Source: Phaseolus vulgaris (taxonomy: Eukaryota; Streptophyta; Magnoliopsida; Fabales; Fabaceae). From it: DNA of 64,000 nucleotides. Both the position numbers and the translations under genes were made by a program. The notes under the pieces are model-generated. The model searched no databases. It had not been told where the DNA came from and saw only the letters and a list, made by a program, of their open reading frames with translations. Positions 22,374-33,406 of the stretch are shown here, piece by piece. The first letter of the stretch is position 1, and each line of letters opens with the position of its first letter. Location of the stretch: the NCBI RefSeq assembly GCF_000499845.2, contig NC_023750.2, forward strand, positions 28,495,652-28,559,651, given 5' to 3'.

Positions 22374-23104
22374 AATGATCCCTTCAGAATCTGGACATAC
22401 CCTAGGTAGGCAGCCATCTGAGGATCCTTTGGCCTGGTATTCACCAGTCACCTGGCCTGTGTTAATAGGGAATCACTCTTTGCTAACATGCTCTGTGCTC
22501 CCATCTCCTTCACCAATAACATGCCTGCAATGAGGGCTTCGTACTCCGCCAGATTATTACTGGTCTTGAAGGCGAACCGTAAGACCTGCTCGATCAATAG
22601 CCCGTTCGGCCCCTCCAAGATGACGCCTGCCCCGCTACCTTGTTGGTTAGAGGACCCGTCTATAGAGAGCACCCACCGGAAGTTGGCTTCCTCTTGGTGT
22701 GCATCTGCCAAGGAGAGCTCTACCACGAAATCTGCGTAAACTTGGCCTTTAATAGGACCTTGGGGCTCGTACTGGACATCAAACTCTAAGAGTTCCACTG
22801 CCCATTGTACCATCCTTCCCGCCACATCCGGTTTTTGCAAGACCTTGCAGATAGGCAGGTTTGTCATCACCACCACTATAAAACTTTGGAAATAATGGCG
22901 AAGTCTCCTCGCCGAGAACACCACTGCCAAGGCCGCCTTCTCTGGGGCCTGGTACCTCACCTCAGGCCCTTGCAATACTTTACTCACAAAGTATATAGGC
23001 TTTTGAACTTGGTTCTGCTCCTGCACGAGGACCGAACTGATTGCTCGCTCCGTCACAGTGAAGTACAGGCGGAGCGGAGTACCTAGTTGTGGTTTGCACA
23101 ACAC
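22374..23104 (-). pseudogene. Tat-type RNase H plus second RNase H domain (element K)
   Basis: The minus-strand ORF holds the RT-linked RNase H region (VTERAISSVLVQEQ, PIYFVSKVLQGPE, YQAPEKAALAVVFSARRLRHYF). It is followed by a second, plant/archaeal-type RNase H start (VLSIDGSSNQQGSGAGVIL, NNLAEYEALIAGM). This double arrangement is characteristic of the Tat lineage. It is cut by copia element I at 22373. Confidence 0.85.
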
Positions 23105-23255
23105 TAAAGGACTGTGCTTTCAGCTTGAGGAACGCCTCTTCGCACTCCCTGGTCCAAATGAACCTGCTGTTCCTCCTTAGACACTAGAAGTAAGGGTGAC
23201 CCTTGTCTCCTCCAGCTGATACAAATCTGGACAGAGCGGCCATCCGCCCTGTTAA

Positions 23256-23987
23256 CTATTGCACCTCCTTTACTGAGATTGGGCTTCTCATTGCAAGGAT
23301 TGCAACGCACTTCTCAGGGTTCGCCTCTATCCCACGCTCGGTGAGAAGGAAACCCAAGAACTTACCCGCTTCCACCCTGAACACGCACTTCTCGGGGTTC
23401 AGCTTCAGTCTGTACTTGGCTATTGGGGTAAATAGCTCTTCTAAGTCAACCACATGTTGATCTTTCACCTGCGAGGTCACCACCATGTCGTCTATGTAGG
23501 CCTGCACGTTTCGCCCTATCATGGGCGCTAGCACTCAGTCCATCAGCCTCTGGTAAGTGGCACTTGCGTTCTTGAGCCCGAAGGGCATCACGGTGTAGCA
23601 GTAACAAGACAACTCTATCATGAACGCTGTCTTGCACTCGTCCCTAGGGTGCATCTTAGAAGCTGAGCATCTTACAGCCCGAGGCACTGTCTACCAAGGC
23701 GTCAATGCTTGGTAGAGGATAGAAGTCCTTTGGGCATGCTTTGTTGAGGTCGGTGATGTCAACGCTATCCTCCACTTCCCGTTGTCCTTCTTCACCAAAA
23801 CCACATTGGCCAACCACTCAGGGTACTGGATCTCTCTTATGTGGTCGTCGCTCAACAACTTTTTTGTCTCTTTTTTAATGATATGTCGCCTCTCTTTGTT
23901 GAACTTCCTTCTTCGCTGGTGAATAGGCCTGACCTTGGGGTCCATGGTGAGGCGGTGGCACAAGAAGTCTGAGTCTATGCCTGGCAT
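23256..23987 (-). pseudogene. Tat-type gypsy reverse transcriptase (element K)
   Basis: The minus strand has the RT start (DPKVRPIHQRRRKFNKERR, IQYPEWLANVVLVKKDNGKWR). Frame changes near 23690-23760 precede the catalytic region, which has QAYIDDMVVTS (about 23480) and then KCVFRVEAGKFLGFLLTERG. The frame is broken in at least two places. Confidence 0.85.
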
Positions 23988-24286
23988 GTTTGAAGCGGAC
24001 CATGCAAAGGCATCCAGATGTCGTGTTATGACCTCAGCGATCTAGTCCTATGCTGCTTGGCCTAGTGACTTGCCAAGCTTAAACGTCCTACCTCCAATTT
24101 CCCTCTCCATGACCTCTTCGGCTGGTTCAGGTCGCCTCTCTCAGGCGATCTCTGCTCGGGCTATCTCTAATGGGGCAACCCCTTCTTCACTTGGCGCCCT
24201 GGTGGTAACCATGAACACCCCCCTCTTCGTCTTGAGGCTGTTCTTGTAACATCTCTTAGCCTCCTTCTGATCTAACTTGATGGTAA

Positions 24287-24704
24287 TCACCTTCCCCCCA
24301 AGTCAGGCAGCTTCATCTTCATGTGCCTTGTCGACGATACCGCCCTTAATCTGTTTAGCGTAGGTCTACCTAGCAGTACGTTATATGTAGAGGGGGCGTT
24401 GACGACGAGGTACCTGATGTTCTCTGCACGGGACGCGACACCGTCTGTGAAGGTGGTCCTCAGCTCTAGGTGCCCACGCACCTCCACCTGGTCTCCCGCA
24501 AAACCGTAGAAACAGCCAGTATAAGGCCTTAGCAGGTCAGGGGACAACTGCAACTTGTTGAAAGTTGTCCAGAACATCACGTATGCCAAAATTTCCTTGA
24601 TCCACCAGTACACGGTGTACCTTCCTCCCAGCGGTTACTGTTGAGATCACCACCGGGTCATTGTCGTGTGGGACAACATCTCAGAGGTCGACCTTGGTGA
24701 AGAC
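24287..24704 (-). pseudogene. Tat-type gypsy protease region (element K)
   Basis: Minus strand, following the gag interrupted by copia J. It contains a VDQG-like active-site region (shifted in frame) and the segment YLVVNAPSTYNVLLGRPTLN typical of gypsy proteases. It lies next to RT in the expected order. Confidence 0.7.
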
Positions 24705-24866
24705 TGTTGAAGACGGTTGCTGCCCCTTCAAGATTGTGTTTGATGAAGACTTCTATGTACATTTCATTTGTATTTTGCTTTGCTTTAAGTGTGTCTTAGG
24801 TAGTGCTTAGAGGTTGTCTAAGAGTGGGCTTTTTGCTGAGTAACTCACCTCATAACCACTGGCCAT

Positions 24867-27482
24867 GTGAAATCTAAAGATTTAGTTTCTGGTTTGCCTA
24901 ACATTAAATTTCAGAACAACAGGCTTTGTGATGCTTGTGTGAAAGGTAAACAAATCAAATCCTCTTTCAAGTTAAAGGATATTGTCTCTACAAAAAATCC
25001 ATTGGATGTGTTACATATGGACTTATTTGGTCCATCTAGAGTTGCTAGCTTGGCTGGAAATTTGTATGCTTTAGTTGTTGTGGATGATTACTCTAGATTT
25101 ACATGGACTTTATTTCTTGCACATAAACATGATGCTTACACTGCCTTTAAGAAATTAGCAAAAATTCTGCAAAATGAAAATGGTTGCTGCATTAAATCAA
25201 TTCGAAGTGATCATGGGGGAGAGTTTCAAAATACTAAGTTTGAGAGGTTCTGTGAGAAGCATGGGATAGCTCATACCTTTTCAGCCCCTAGGACACCCCA
25301 ACAAAATGGTGTAGTTGAAAGGAAAAATAGATCACTAGAGGAACTAGCTAGAACTATGTTAAATGAATCTAAGCTACCTAAGTATTTTTAGGTTGATGTT
25401 GTTTATACTGCAGGTTATGTCTTAAATAGGACCTTAATAAGACCAATTCTTAAGAAAACCCCATATGAATTGTATAAGGGCAGAAAACCTAGTGTAAGCC
25501 ACCTTAGAGTATTTCGGTGTAAATGCTTTGTATTGAATAATGGCAAAGAAAATCTTGGTAAGTTTGATGCTAAATCTGATGAAGGTGTGCACATTGGTTA
25601 TGCTTTGAATGGCCATGCATATAGAGTCTTCAATAAAAGGTTGCTTATAGTAGAAGAATCAATGCATGTTGTTTTTGATGAAACTGATCATAGCATATCT
25701 AAAACTGCTGCTGATAACCCTGACAGTAATGAATTTAAATCTGTTTTAAATCAAAATGAATCGATTCATTTTGATACTGCTGATACACATGCTATACAAG
25801 AATCTACTGCAGCTGCAGGTTTGCCAAAAGAGTGGAAAACCCCAAGAGATTTAACACTTGATAATGTCATTGGGAACATTGAGAAAGGAGTGTCAACTAG
25901 AAAATCCTTGAACAATTTCTGTGAAGCAATGGCCTTTGTATCTCAAGTTGAACACAAGAATTTGAATGAAGCTCTCAAGGATAGCAACTGGATTTTAGCC
26001 ATGCAAGAGGAACTGAATCAATTTGCTCTTAATGAGGTCTGGACTCTTGTTCCTAGAATACCTGAGATGAATGTAATTGGAACAAATTGGGTATTTAGAA
26101 ACAAGATGGATGAGCATGGAGTGATCACCAGAAACAAGGCTAGGCTTGTAGCTAAAGGGTACAATCAAGAAGAAGGAATAGACTATGATGAGACATATGC
26201 ACCAGTGGCTCGGTTAGAAGCTGTTAGACTGCTGCTTGCCTTCTCCTGCATCAAAGGGTTCAAGCTATTTCAAATGGATGTGAAAAGTGCCTTTCTAAAT
26301 GGCTATATAAATGAAGAGGTATTTGTTTCACAACCACCAGGTTTTGAAGACCATCAACATCCAGAATATGTGTTCAAACTCCAAAAGGCTCTCTATGGAC
26401 TCAAGCAAGCTCCTAGGCAATGGTATGAGAGGCTAAGTGATTTTCTCACCTCACAAGGCTATGACAGAGGCACATCAGATAAGACCTTGTTCATTAAGAA
26501 GAAAGGAGATGACTCAATTCTAGTACAAGTATGTGTGGATGATATCATTTTTGGATCAAACAATGGAGAATTGTGTGAAGCTTTCGTGAAAGTCATGAAG
26601 AGTGAGTTTGAAATGTCAATGATGGGTGAGTTGAACTATTTTCTAGGCTTGCAGGTCAAACAACTCAAGGATGGCATTTTCTTAAGTCAAACTAAGTATT
26701 GCAAGGATCTGCTGAAGAAATTTGAAATGGACAAGTGTAAACCAATCAGCACACCCTTCTCAACAAGCTGTCATTTAGATCATGATGAAGTTGGAATTTA
26801 TGTTGATGAAACCAAATACAGAGGACTCATAGGATCACTACTGTATCTCACTGCCAGCAGGCCAGATATAATGTTTGCAGTGTGCATGTGTGCAAGGTTT
26901 CAATCTGCTCCTAAAGAATCACACTACAATGTTGTCAAAAGGATTTTGAAGTATTTGCAAGGAACTAAAGAAGTTGGCTTGTGGTATCCAGGTAATATTT
27001 CATTAAGCTTAACTGGTTATTCTGATTCAGATTTTGCAGGTTGCAAAATTGACAGGAAGAGTACAAGTGGAACCTGTCATCTGCTTGGATCAAGCTTGAT
27101 CTCATGGCAATGCAAAAAGCAGGCTTGTGTAGCTCTTTCCACTGCTGAAGCAGAATACATTGCAGCAGGGAGTTGTTGTGCTCAAACTATATGGCTAAGA
27201 AAACAATTGAATGATTTTGGTATCTTACTTAACCATATACCTCTGCTGTGTGATAATACAAGTGCAATCAACTTAACCAAAAATCCTGTCATGCATTCAA
27301 GAACCAAACACATTGAAATTAGGCATCATTTTCTAAGGGAACACATATCTAATGGAACATGTGATATTAAGTTCATTGGTACTGACTTACAACTTGCTGA
27401 TTTGTTCACAAAACCATTAGCCAAAGATAGGTTTAATTTTCTGCTTAATGAATTGGGTATTATAAATGTCAATTGTGCCTAA
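24867..27482 (+). CDS. copia integrase-RT-RNase H polyprotein (element J, one stop)
   Basis: One frame from 24867 to the stop at 27482, broken only by a TAG at 25389-25391 where relatives have Trp. Integrase: [65 protein letters not shown], and VCVDDIIFG, where the usual Tyr of YVDD is Cys. RNase [34 protein letters not shown]. The start is a truncation point, not a real start codon. Best-preserved Sirevirus-type pol in the window. Confidence 0.88.
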
Positions 27483-27890
27483 CAATGAAAAATTAAATCT
27501 GTTTATTCGTAATTGAATGTGTTTATTTTCTGCACTAATATGCATTGATGACTAGGAAAGAGAAATTTTGATCTTTGACTGCTTGACTGACCTAGTGGGC
27601 ATTAACCTCTGTACCTTTGACGGTTTTGGTCATGGTTATGTAACCGATTTGATGGTTTGGGTGCTCAATAAAGGCATGAGTATATGCATCGTGACCCTAA
27701 ATATTTGTTGCACATTTTCAAATATTCTCTGCACAAATTCAGAGCATAAAATCTTCATGCATATCCACTCATAACTGCCATATCAACCCATTCATTTCTA
27801 TATAAATCTGTGTGAATACTTGCTACCCACATTGGTTATTCGTTTTCTGTTCTCACCATTTGAAACCAAGAAAAGAATTCAGGTTCAACC

Positions 27891-29037
27891 ATGGCTTCTT
27901 CTTCCAAGAAACAGAAAAATAAGGGGAAGCAAACCACCTTTCAAGGTGTGTTAGAAGGATGGTTCGCTGGAAATGAAGAAGGCATCAATGCCTACATTCA
28001 TGAGACAAGCAGGAAGCAGATCAACATACCCAAAGTGCTGGATTTCAACTGGCTGAAATCTGAAAAACTGGTAGAAACAAGGGCTGTGTTGAAGCACTAG
28101 AAACTGAAAAAATATGTTGGAATTAACGGGTAATGTTTATCCTGACTTGGTTAAGGTGTTTTATACTAACCTCACATTGGATGGGAAGAATGTTGTCTCT
28201 TATGTGAAAGGAATTAAGATGAAAATCACAAGTGAGGTGTGGAACTCTGTGGCTGGAATAAAATATGCTGGATTGAAAGTAGGAAAGGGAAATACCAGTG
28301 AAATTTTAGAATTCAACAAGCTGCAATATTATAAGAGTTGCATGAGGAATCCTACAGAGAGTATAAACAGGTTCCATGCAGGGCATTTGAACCTCACTCC
28401 ACGCCTAGTTGCATACATCATAGCATGGCAACTGATTCCTAGAGGGACAAACCATGCTGTCTTACATGAAGAGGATCTCATTCTCCTATATTGCATCATG
28501 AACCAGATTAAGGTAAACTGGGTGTTCATTGTCAATGAACACATGCTCAAGTAAAAAAGGTTGGCCGATTACCGTTTTCCCTATGCTATTCTTGTTTCCA
28601 AATTAATTGATTACTTTGGTGTTGATGTTACAAATGAGAGAAACGACCCTATTAAAGCTGTAAGTGAGATTGATAATTCAACTCTCACCAAAATGGGTTT
28701 TCACAAAATTGAGGACAAGTGGGTGGTTCTCAAGGAGAAGGACCCTCAAGCAGAACATGAGGATGAAGATGAAGCTGTTCCTATGGATGATGACTCACCT
28801 GCTACCCAATCTGTACATGAGGAAGTTGCTGCAAATGCCATAGTTGCCTATCAAGCTCCAGAATACCGAGGAGAACCAATGTCTATGTTTGAGAGGCAAG
28901 TGCTGTATCGTCTTGATGTAATGTCAGCAGAACAAAGGGCATACTTTGAGACTACTCATGCAAGGTTTCAACACCTTGATGATCAGATTGAAGGGGTTCA
29001 GGCACAGCTTGCAGAGCTTTACTACAAGGATCAGTAG
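27891..29037 (+). pseudogene. Env-like / putative plant transposon protein ORF of Sirevirus J
   Basis: Starts at an ATG (27891, MASSSKKQKNKGKQ) 408 bp after pol. Three segments (27891-28100, 28114-28554, 28561-29037) form one product broken by a stop plus frame change at about 28100 and one TAA at 28552. The middle part (VYPDLVKVFYTNL, LTPRLVAYIIAWQLIPRG, ILLYCIMNQIKVNW) resembles the 'putative plant transposon protein' domain found in legume retroelements. The C-terminus is acidic, then coiled-coil-like. No signal peptide or clear membrane segment is seen, so 'envelope' is only a historical label for the third ORF of SIRE-type elements. Confidence 0.7.
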
Positions 29038-29176
29038 TCTTCTGTTGTTTAATGCTGTTTTTATCATTTTTCAAAAGTTTGTAATGCTAAACAATATGGT
29101 TTTATTTTTCTGGATTTTTATGGTTATGGTTTCTGTTTCATATTTTCTTTCCCTATGCTCATATGCTGTTTGATGA

Positions 29177-29300
29177 ATCCAAAGGGGGAGAAAAATAGTT
29201 GCTGAAAACTGAAACAAGGAGTTAATTCTGCACCTTAAAACCATGTCTTATGCTATGCAATACTGCTGTTGTTTTTCTGGTTTAAAATCTGGTGCAGTGC
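29177..29300 (+). other. Polypurine tract and short spacer before 3' LTR of J
   Basis: AAAGGGGGAGAAAAA at about 29180 looks like a polypurine tract but lies about 105 bp before the LTR start defined by the target duplication. Either a second tract is used or the region was rearranged. Confidence 0.4.
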
Positions 29301-31053
29301 TGTTGAAGACGGTTGCTGCCCCTTCAAGATTGTGTTTGATGAAGACTTCTATGTACATTTCATTTGTATTTTGCTTTGCTTTAAGTGTGTCTTAGGTAGT
29401 GCTTAGAGGTTGTCTAAGAGTGGGCTTTTTGCTGAGTAACTCACCTCATAACCACTGGCCATGTGATAAGAACAAACATAAGTTTTCTTAAACTGTTTTT
29501 CACATGTTTTACAAAAAAACACGTTTACTGCATAAAAATAAATATGTTCTTTTCCAAATAAACAGATTCATTTTTACACTGATGCCTTGGCTAACTCTTG
29601 TAAAAATTAGATTTTGTGCATCATGTATTTTGACTAAGTCTTCTATCTTTCAAAACGACTGAGTTTTAAATAGTTAAACTTTCTCTGTTTTCGTTTTGAA
29701 AAATAAATCTGTTCATCTGTAAATGAATAGATTCTTTTTGTCTCTGGTGCCATGTCAAGCTTAAACGATTTTAGTTTTATCTCTGCACCAGAATGGTTGA
29801 CTAAGTCTCCTCACTTAACAAATTCTCTAACTGCTTTTGAAATTAAATCTGTTCATTTTATTTTCAATCTGTTCATTTTATAACAGCTTTAACTGTTTTT
29901 CAAAATTCTGTTATAAGTTGGTTTTCTATAAAATGAAAACTTGTTTCTGAGTTAATAATCGTTCATACATTTGTAAAAACAAGTTTTACAGCAGAGAATC
30001 AAAAGTTTACAAAGGATTAGCATTTGTTCTTCAAAGATTTCGAAAATCACAAAGTGCTTGTTCTTGGTTTGGTTCCAAAAGCTTGGTGTGAGGTGCTGCT
30101 ACTGTTCTAGCAATCTTGCCTACTGGTTTAAGGCAGATCTTTGTATCCTCAATCTTGCCTACTGGTTGAACACTCTTCTTGATAGGTTTTCTTGGAGAGT
30201 GTGTGTGTGAGCTGAAATAGGTTTTTTCAGCAAGAGTACCTAAGTTCTTGTAGGTTTCAAGAACAGTGGGAATTGTACTTGGTTGTACTGTGTTTTAGTG
30301 ATTTCCACCTGGTTTTGGTGAAGACTGGATGTAGCTCAGTTGAGTGAACCAGTATAACTGCTTGTGTTCATTCTCTCTCACTCTCTGCAATTTCGTTTCT
30401 GCATAATTGATAAAACAACAAAGAAATAAATCTGTTCAATTGAAAATAAATCTATTCTTTCTGGGCACTATGTATACTGTTCTTAATTTCTGAAAAAGTT
30501 GTTTGAATCTGATAAGAACATATATAATCTGCTAAAATCCACTGGAACAGATTGACTGTGATAGGTTGCTCAAGAAATTGTCAAAGCCATTAATTGAACC
30601 TTAAACAATTGCTTAAAGTTGAAGCTTGTTGTTCTGTGATTCATTGTTCTTAATTTCTGGAAAATTGCTTGACATCAAGAAGAACACTCACAGTTTGTTA
30701 AAAGCCACTGGAACAGGTTGTTTGTAAAGGTAACTCAATTAATTGGCATGCTATCAATTGAACCTTAATCACTTGCTTGAAATTGAAGTTTGCTGTTTTG
30801 TGTTTCACTGTTTTTTTAATCTGATATCTGTGTGTGTGCATCTGGAAAATCTATCTGCATAATCTTGTGATTAACCTTGCTGTATAAACGCTTTTAAAAA
30901 AAAAAACAGTGCTGAAATAAATCTGTTCATTTTCACATAAATCGATTTATTTTCTGTAAAACTGTGTTAAACACTGTTTCTGCGAGAAAGTTTTAAAAGG
31001 TCAATTCACCCCCCCTCCCCCCCTCTTGAACTTTGGCACTATTAAACCCAACA
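29301..31053 (+). repeat. 3' LTR of copia element J
   Basis: 1753 bp, TGTTGAAGACGG to AAACCCAACA. The first 162 bp match 24705-24866. It contains ATAAATCTGTTC-type motif pairs at 20-bp spacing (29539/29559, 29703/29723, 29848/29868, 30431/30451, 30921/30941). The solo LTR at 5966-7553 belongs to the same family. Confidence 0.9.
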
Positions 31054-31058
31054 AAGAC

Positions 31059-32438
31059 AAGGTCAATGTCAAGGGCGTCATCTGCCTCTTGTGCTTCTAC
31101 CGACATCACTGCTCGTGCATACTTCTTTCGCTAAGAAGCGGTGCACCCTCCTCCAGAAAAACCTCCCGAAATGGTGTGGATTTCACCATGCACGGGGATT
31201 TTATGCCCTTGGTCATCCCCTGTCACCGCCACGTCCTCGGCACTCTGTGTTACCTGCAAGTAATCCTTCAGGAAGTCGTTCTTCACCAACTCGTCCAGCT
31301 GGTGACCCAACGCCAAACAGTTGCGTATGGGGTGGCCAAATGCTTAGTGGAACTCACACCAGGCGTTCTTTTTGGGCCCCAACTTCTTGTCGATCTTTGC
31401 GGGTATCTTCAGTCTCTCTACTACGTTGGGGATAGCGATGAGGTCCTTTAATTCTACCATGAAGTTGTGCCTTGGTGGCATATTCTCCCTTGCATGCCCC
31501 TTGGTTTGGGGCTTTCTGAGTTGGTAGGGTTGCTGCTTCGCTGGGGTCTTCTTCTCTGTCGTTGCCTTGTGTACCCTCAGGGGTTGAGGTCGACCTGGTG
31601 CTCGTGGACGCGCGGGAACAACACACGTGCACTTCTCGTTGACTTCTCCCTCTGCAGCAATGTGAGCCATCGCCCGACGCCTTATTTCGCAGAAAGTTTT
31701 GGGACGGTTTCTGATGAGTGATTCACTAAAAGGCCCTGGCACAATGCCCTTTCTGAACGTGTGCACCATTATCGTTTCGTCCTTGGTGTTTAGCCTCACC
31801 ACCTGTGCTCCAAAACAGTTAAGGAAGTCTTTCAGAGACTCTCCCTGATATTGTCTTACGTCAAAGAGATTGTAACAGATAGGTGGGGGAGCCCGATTTG
31901 CGATGTACTGCTCCCTGAACAACTTGGACAGCTGCGTGAACGATGTTATGTGGCCATCAGGGAGGCTGATGAACCACTCCATCACCGTACCTACCAGAGT
32001 GCTCATGAACAACTTTCATCGCATTGCGTCAGTACTTCCGACCAACATCATATGCATATGGAAGGCCGTGAGGTGAGCCTCTGGGTCCTCTACACCCGTG
32101 AAGGTGGCTTTAGGGCCCATGAACGTGGCTGGTATCATGGCGTCCATGATCGCCTGCGAAAATGGCATTGGGAATTCTCTGGGTGGCGTCGTGACTTATT
32201 GATCTTCCATCTCACGCTCCCCCCCTTGATTCCGCAACCCCCTATGCAATTCCTCGTTGGCTCTTTGCAGTTCTTCATTCCTTGCCAGCGAGGCAGCCAA
32301 ATCAATCTGGATGCGCTCTTCATCCGCTCTCGATGCAACCATCGTTTCATGGAGAGCCTACATCGTTTCCATGATCTGTTGCAGGGTGAGGTTTTTGCCT
32401 CCATTCGATGCAACGGATCCTTGCCTTGTATTTCTCAT
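31059..32438 (-). pseudogene. Tat-type gypsy gag (element K)
   Basis: Starts at the minus-strand ATG at 32438. An N-terminal coiled-coil-like region (ASRADEERIQIDLAASLARN, about 32290-32350) is followed by the gag domain: MEWFISLPDGHITSFTQLSK, EQYIANRAPP, LKDFLNCFGAQVVRLN. A His/Cys-containing segment (AWCEFH, GHPIRNC) follows. Several stops are present. Interrupted at 31053 by copia J; protease continues at 24704. Confidence 0.8.
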
Positions 32439-32484
32439 CTTTCTTGATCTTTCTTGTTCTCGCGGATGGGATAATGTTTTAAAT

Positions 32485-32507
32485 CGTGCCTCACGGTGTG
32501 CGCTAAA
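32485..32507 (-). promoter_or_regulatory. Primer-binding region of element K
   Basis: The minus strand reads TAGCGCACACCGTGAGGC right after the LTR, clearly related to TGGCGCCCACCGTGGGGC at the same place in element G. This class of site is typical of Tat/Athila elements and differs from the Met-type sites of A, B and E. Confidence 0.65.
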
Positions 32508-33406
32508 TGTTCCTGCCGGTTGACTCGATTGCCTTTGTACGTCTCACGATAATCACACGCCCGATTCTCTGTGCCTTCGTTTGTGCCTTCTTTCGATCTA
32601 ACACCTGAAATCACAAAGACATAGGGCTCCCTAGAGGCCGTTTGCACTCTGACGCTCAAGTCAATCTTAGGGCTGGGAAACACCAAAACTATTAAGCGTA
32701 AAAGCTCTGTGTAAATTGTGTGTGTGAAGTGGCGCAAGTGAATAACGTACCTTGTTAGGTTTATTACTACCCTTTATATAGTCCAGGGTTTCCACTGTTT
32801 CCGCTACCCAAATTAGGATTTCTGAGGGTGGGTCCTAGCGCCGCTATCACCCACTCTTAGGGCAACCTAACGCGTAAGGCTCCCTAACTGGAGTGCAACC
32901 TTTGACGGGATGACCACCTGGGTGCCAACTCGTGCACCTGATCTCTGGGGTCACCCGTCCTGGGACCGTCCTAGTCGTTCACGTGGTATGCATGCAGCTC
33001 ACCCCTGGAACGTGACCCTCTTAGGTCGTATATTTTCCAGTGGCTCTTTACTTGTGTTACGCTTGAACACCATCCACACCACACGCATGGGCCCTCGTGA
33101 CCTAGGCTTCTCCCTAACTCACAACTGATGAGTGGTCTGGGATCCACCTCTCGTGGTCCAGCTCTGCTATTTGACTTCATATCCTGATGACCGATGTCTA
33201 ACCACTCCTCGATCCCTTGGGCTACTATCTACGCGACACTCTGGGCATACCGCTAGTGGGACCCACCACACATGATCGAGGTCTGACCTCTCCTCGACGC
33301 CCTAGGCGTGTCGTCTGCGAGGCGCTGGCCCCTGCTGCTCATGGGACCCAGCTTACGTGGCCCACACCCACTAGCAATCAACTACGCCTGTGCACTGGTC
33401 GGTACA
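32508..33406 (-). repeat. 5' LTR of Tat-type element K
   Basis: About 899 bp. The minus-strand end, GTCAACCGGCAGGAACA, matches the LTR end of solo LTR L (35648-35664); the start is inferred from TGTACCGACCAGTGC (element G starts TGTACCGG). The other LTR is missing because K is truncated. Confidence 0.75.

Larger units (their letters stand above)
24705..31053 (+). mobile_element. Sirevirus-like copia element J with env-like ORF
   Basis: Flanked by the perfect duplication AAGAC (24700-24704 and 31054-31058). The 5' LTR survives only as 24705-24866, joined directly to integrase coding sequence, so the rest of the LTR, primer-binding site, gag and protease were deleted after insertion. Pol is nearly intact, an extra ORF follows it, and the 3' LTR is 29301-31053 (1753 bp). 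Confidence 0.9.
14656..33406 (-). mobile_element. Tat-lineage gypsy retrotransposon K (5' LTR to integrase, truncated)
   Basis: Read on the minus strand: 5' LTR (32508-33406), primer-binding region, gag, protease, RT, RNase H, integrase, truncated inside integrase at about 14656. Copia elements J (24705-31053) and I (15548-22373) interrupt it. The extra RNase H-like domain (LSIDGSSNQQGSGAGV) supports the Tat lineage. All frames carry stops, so it is inactive. Confidence 0.85.
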
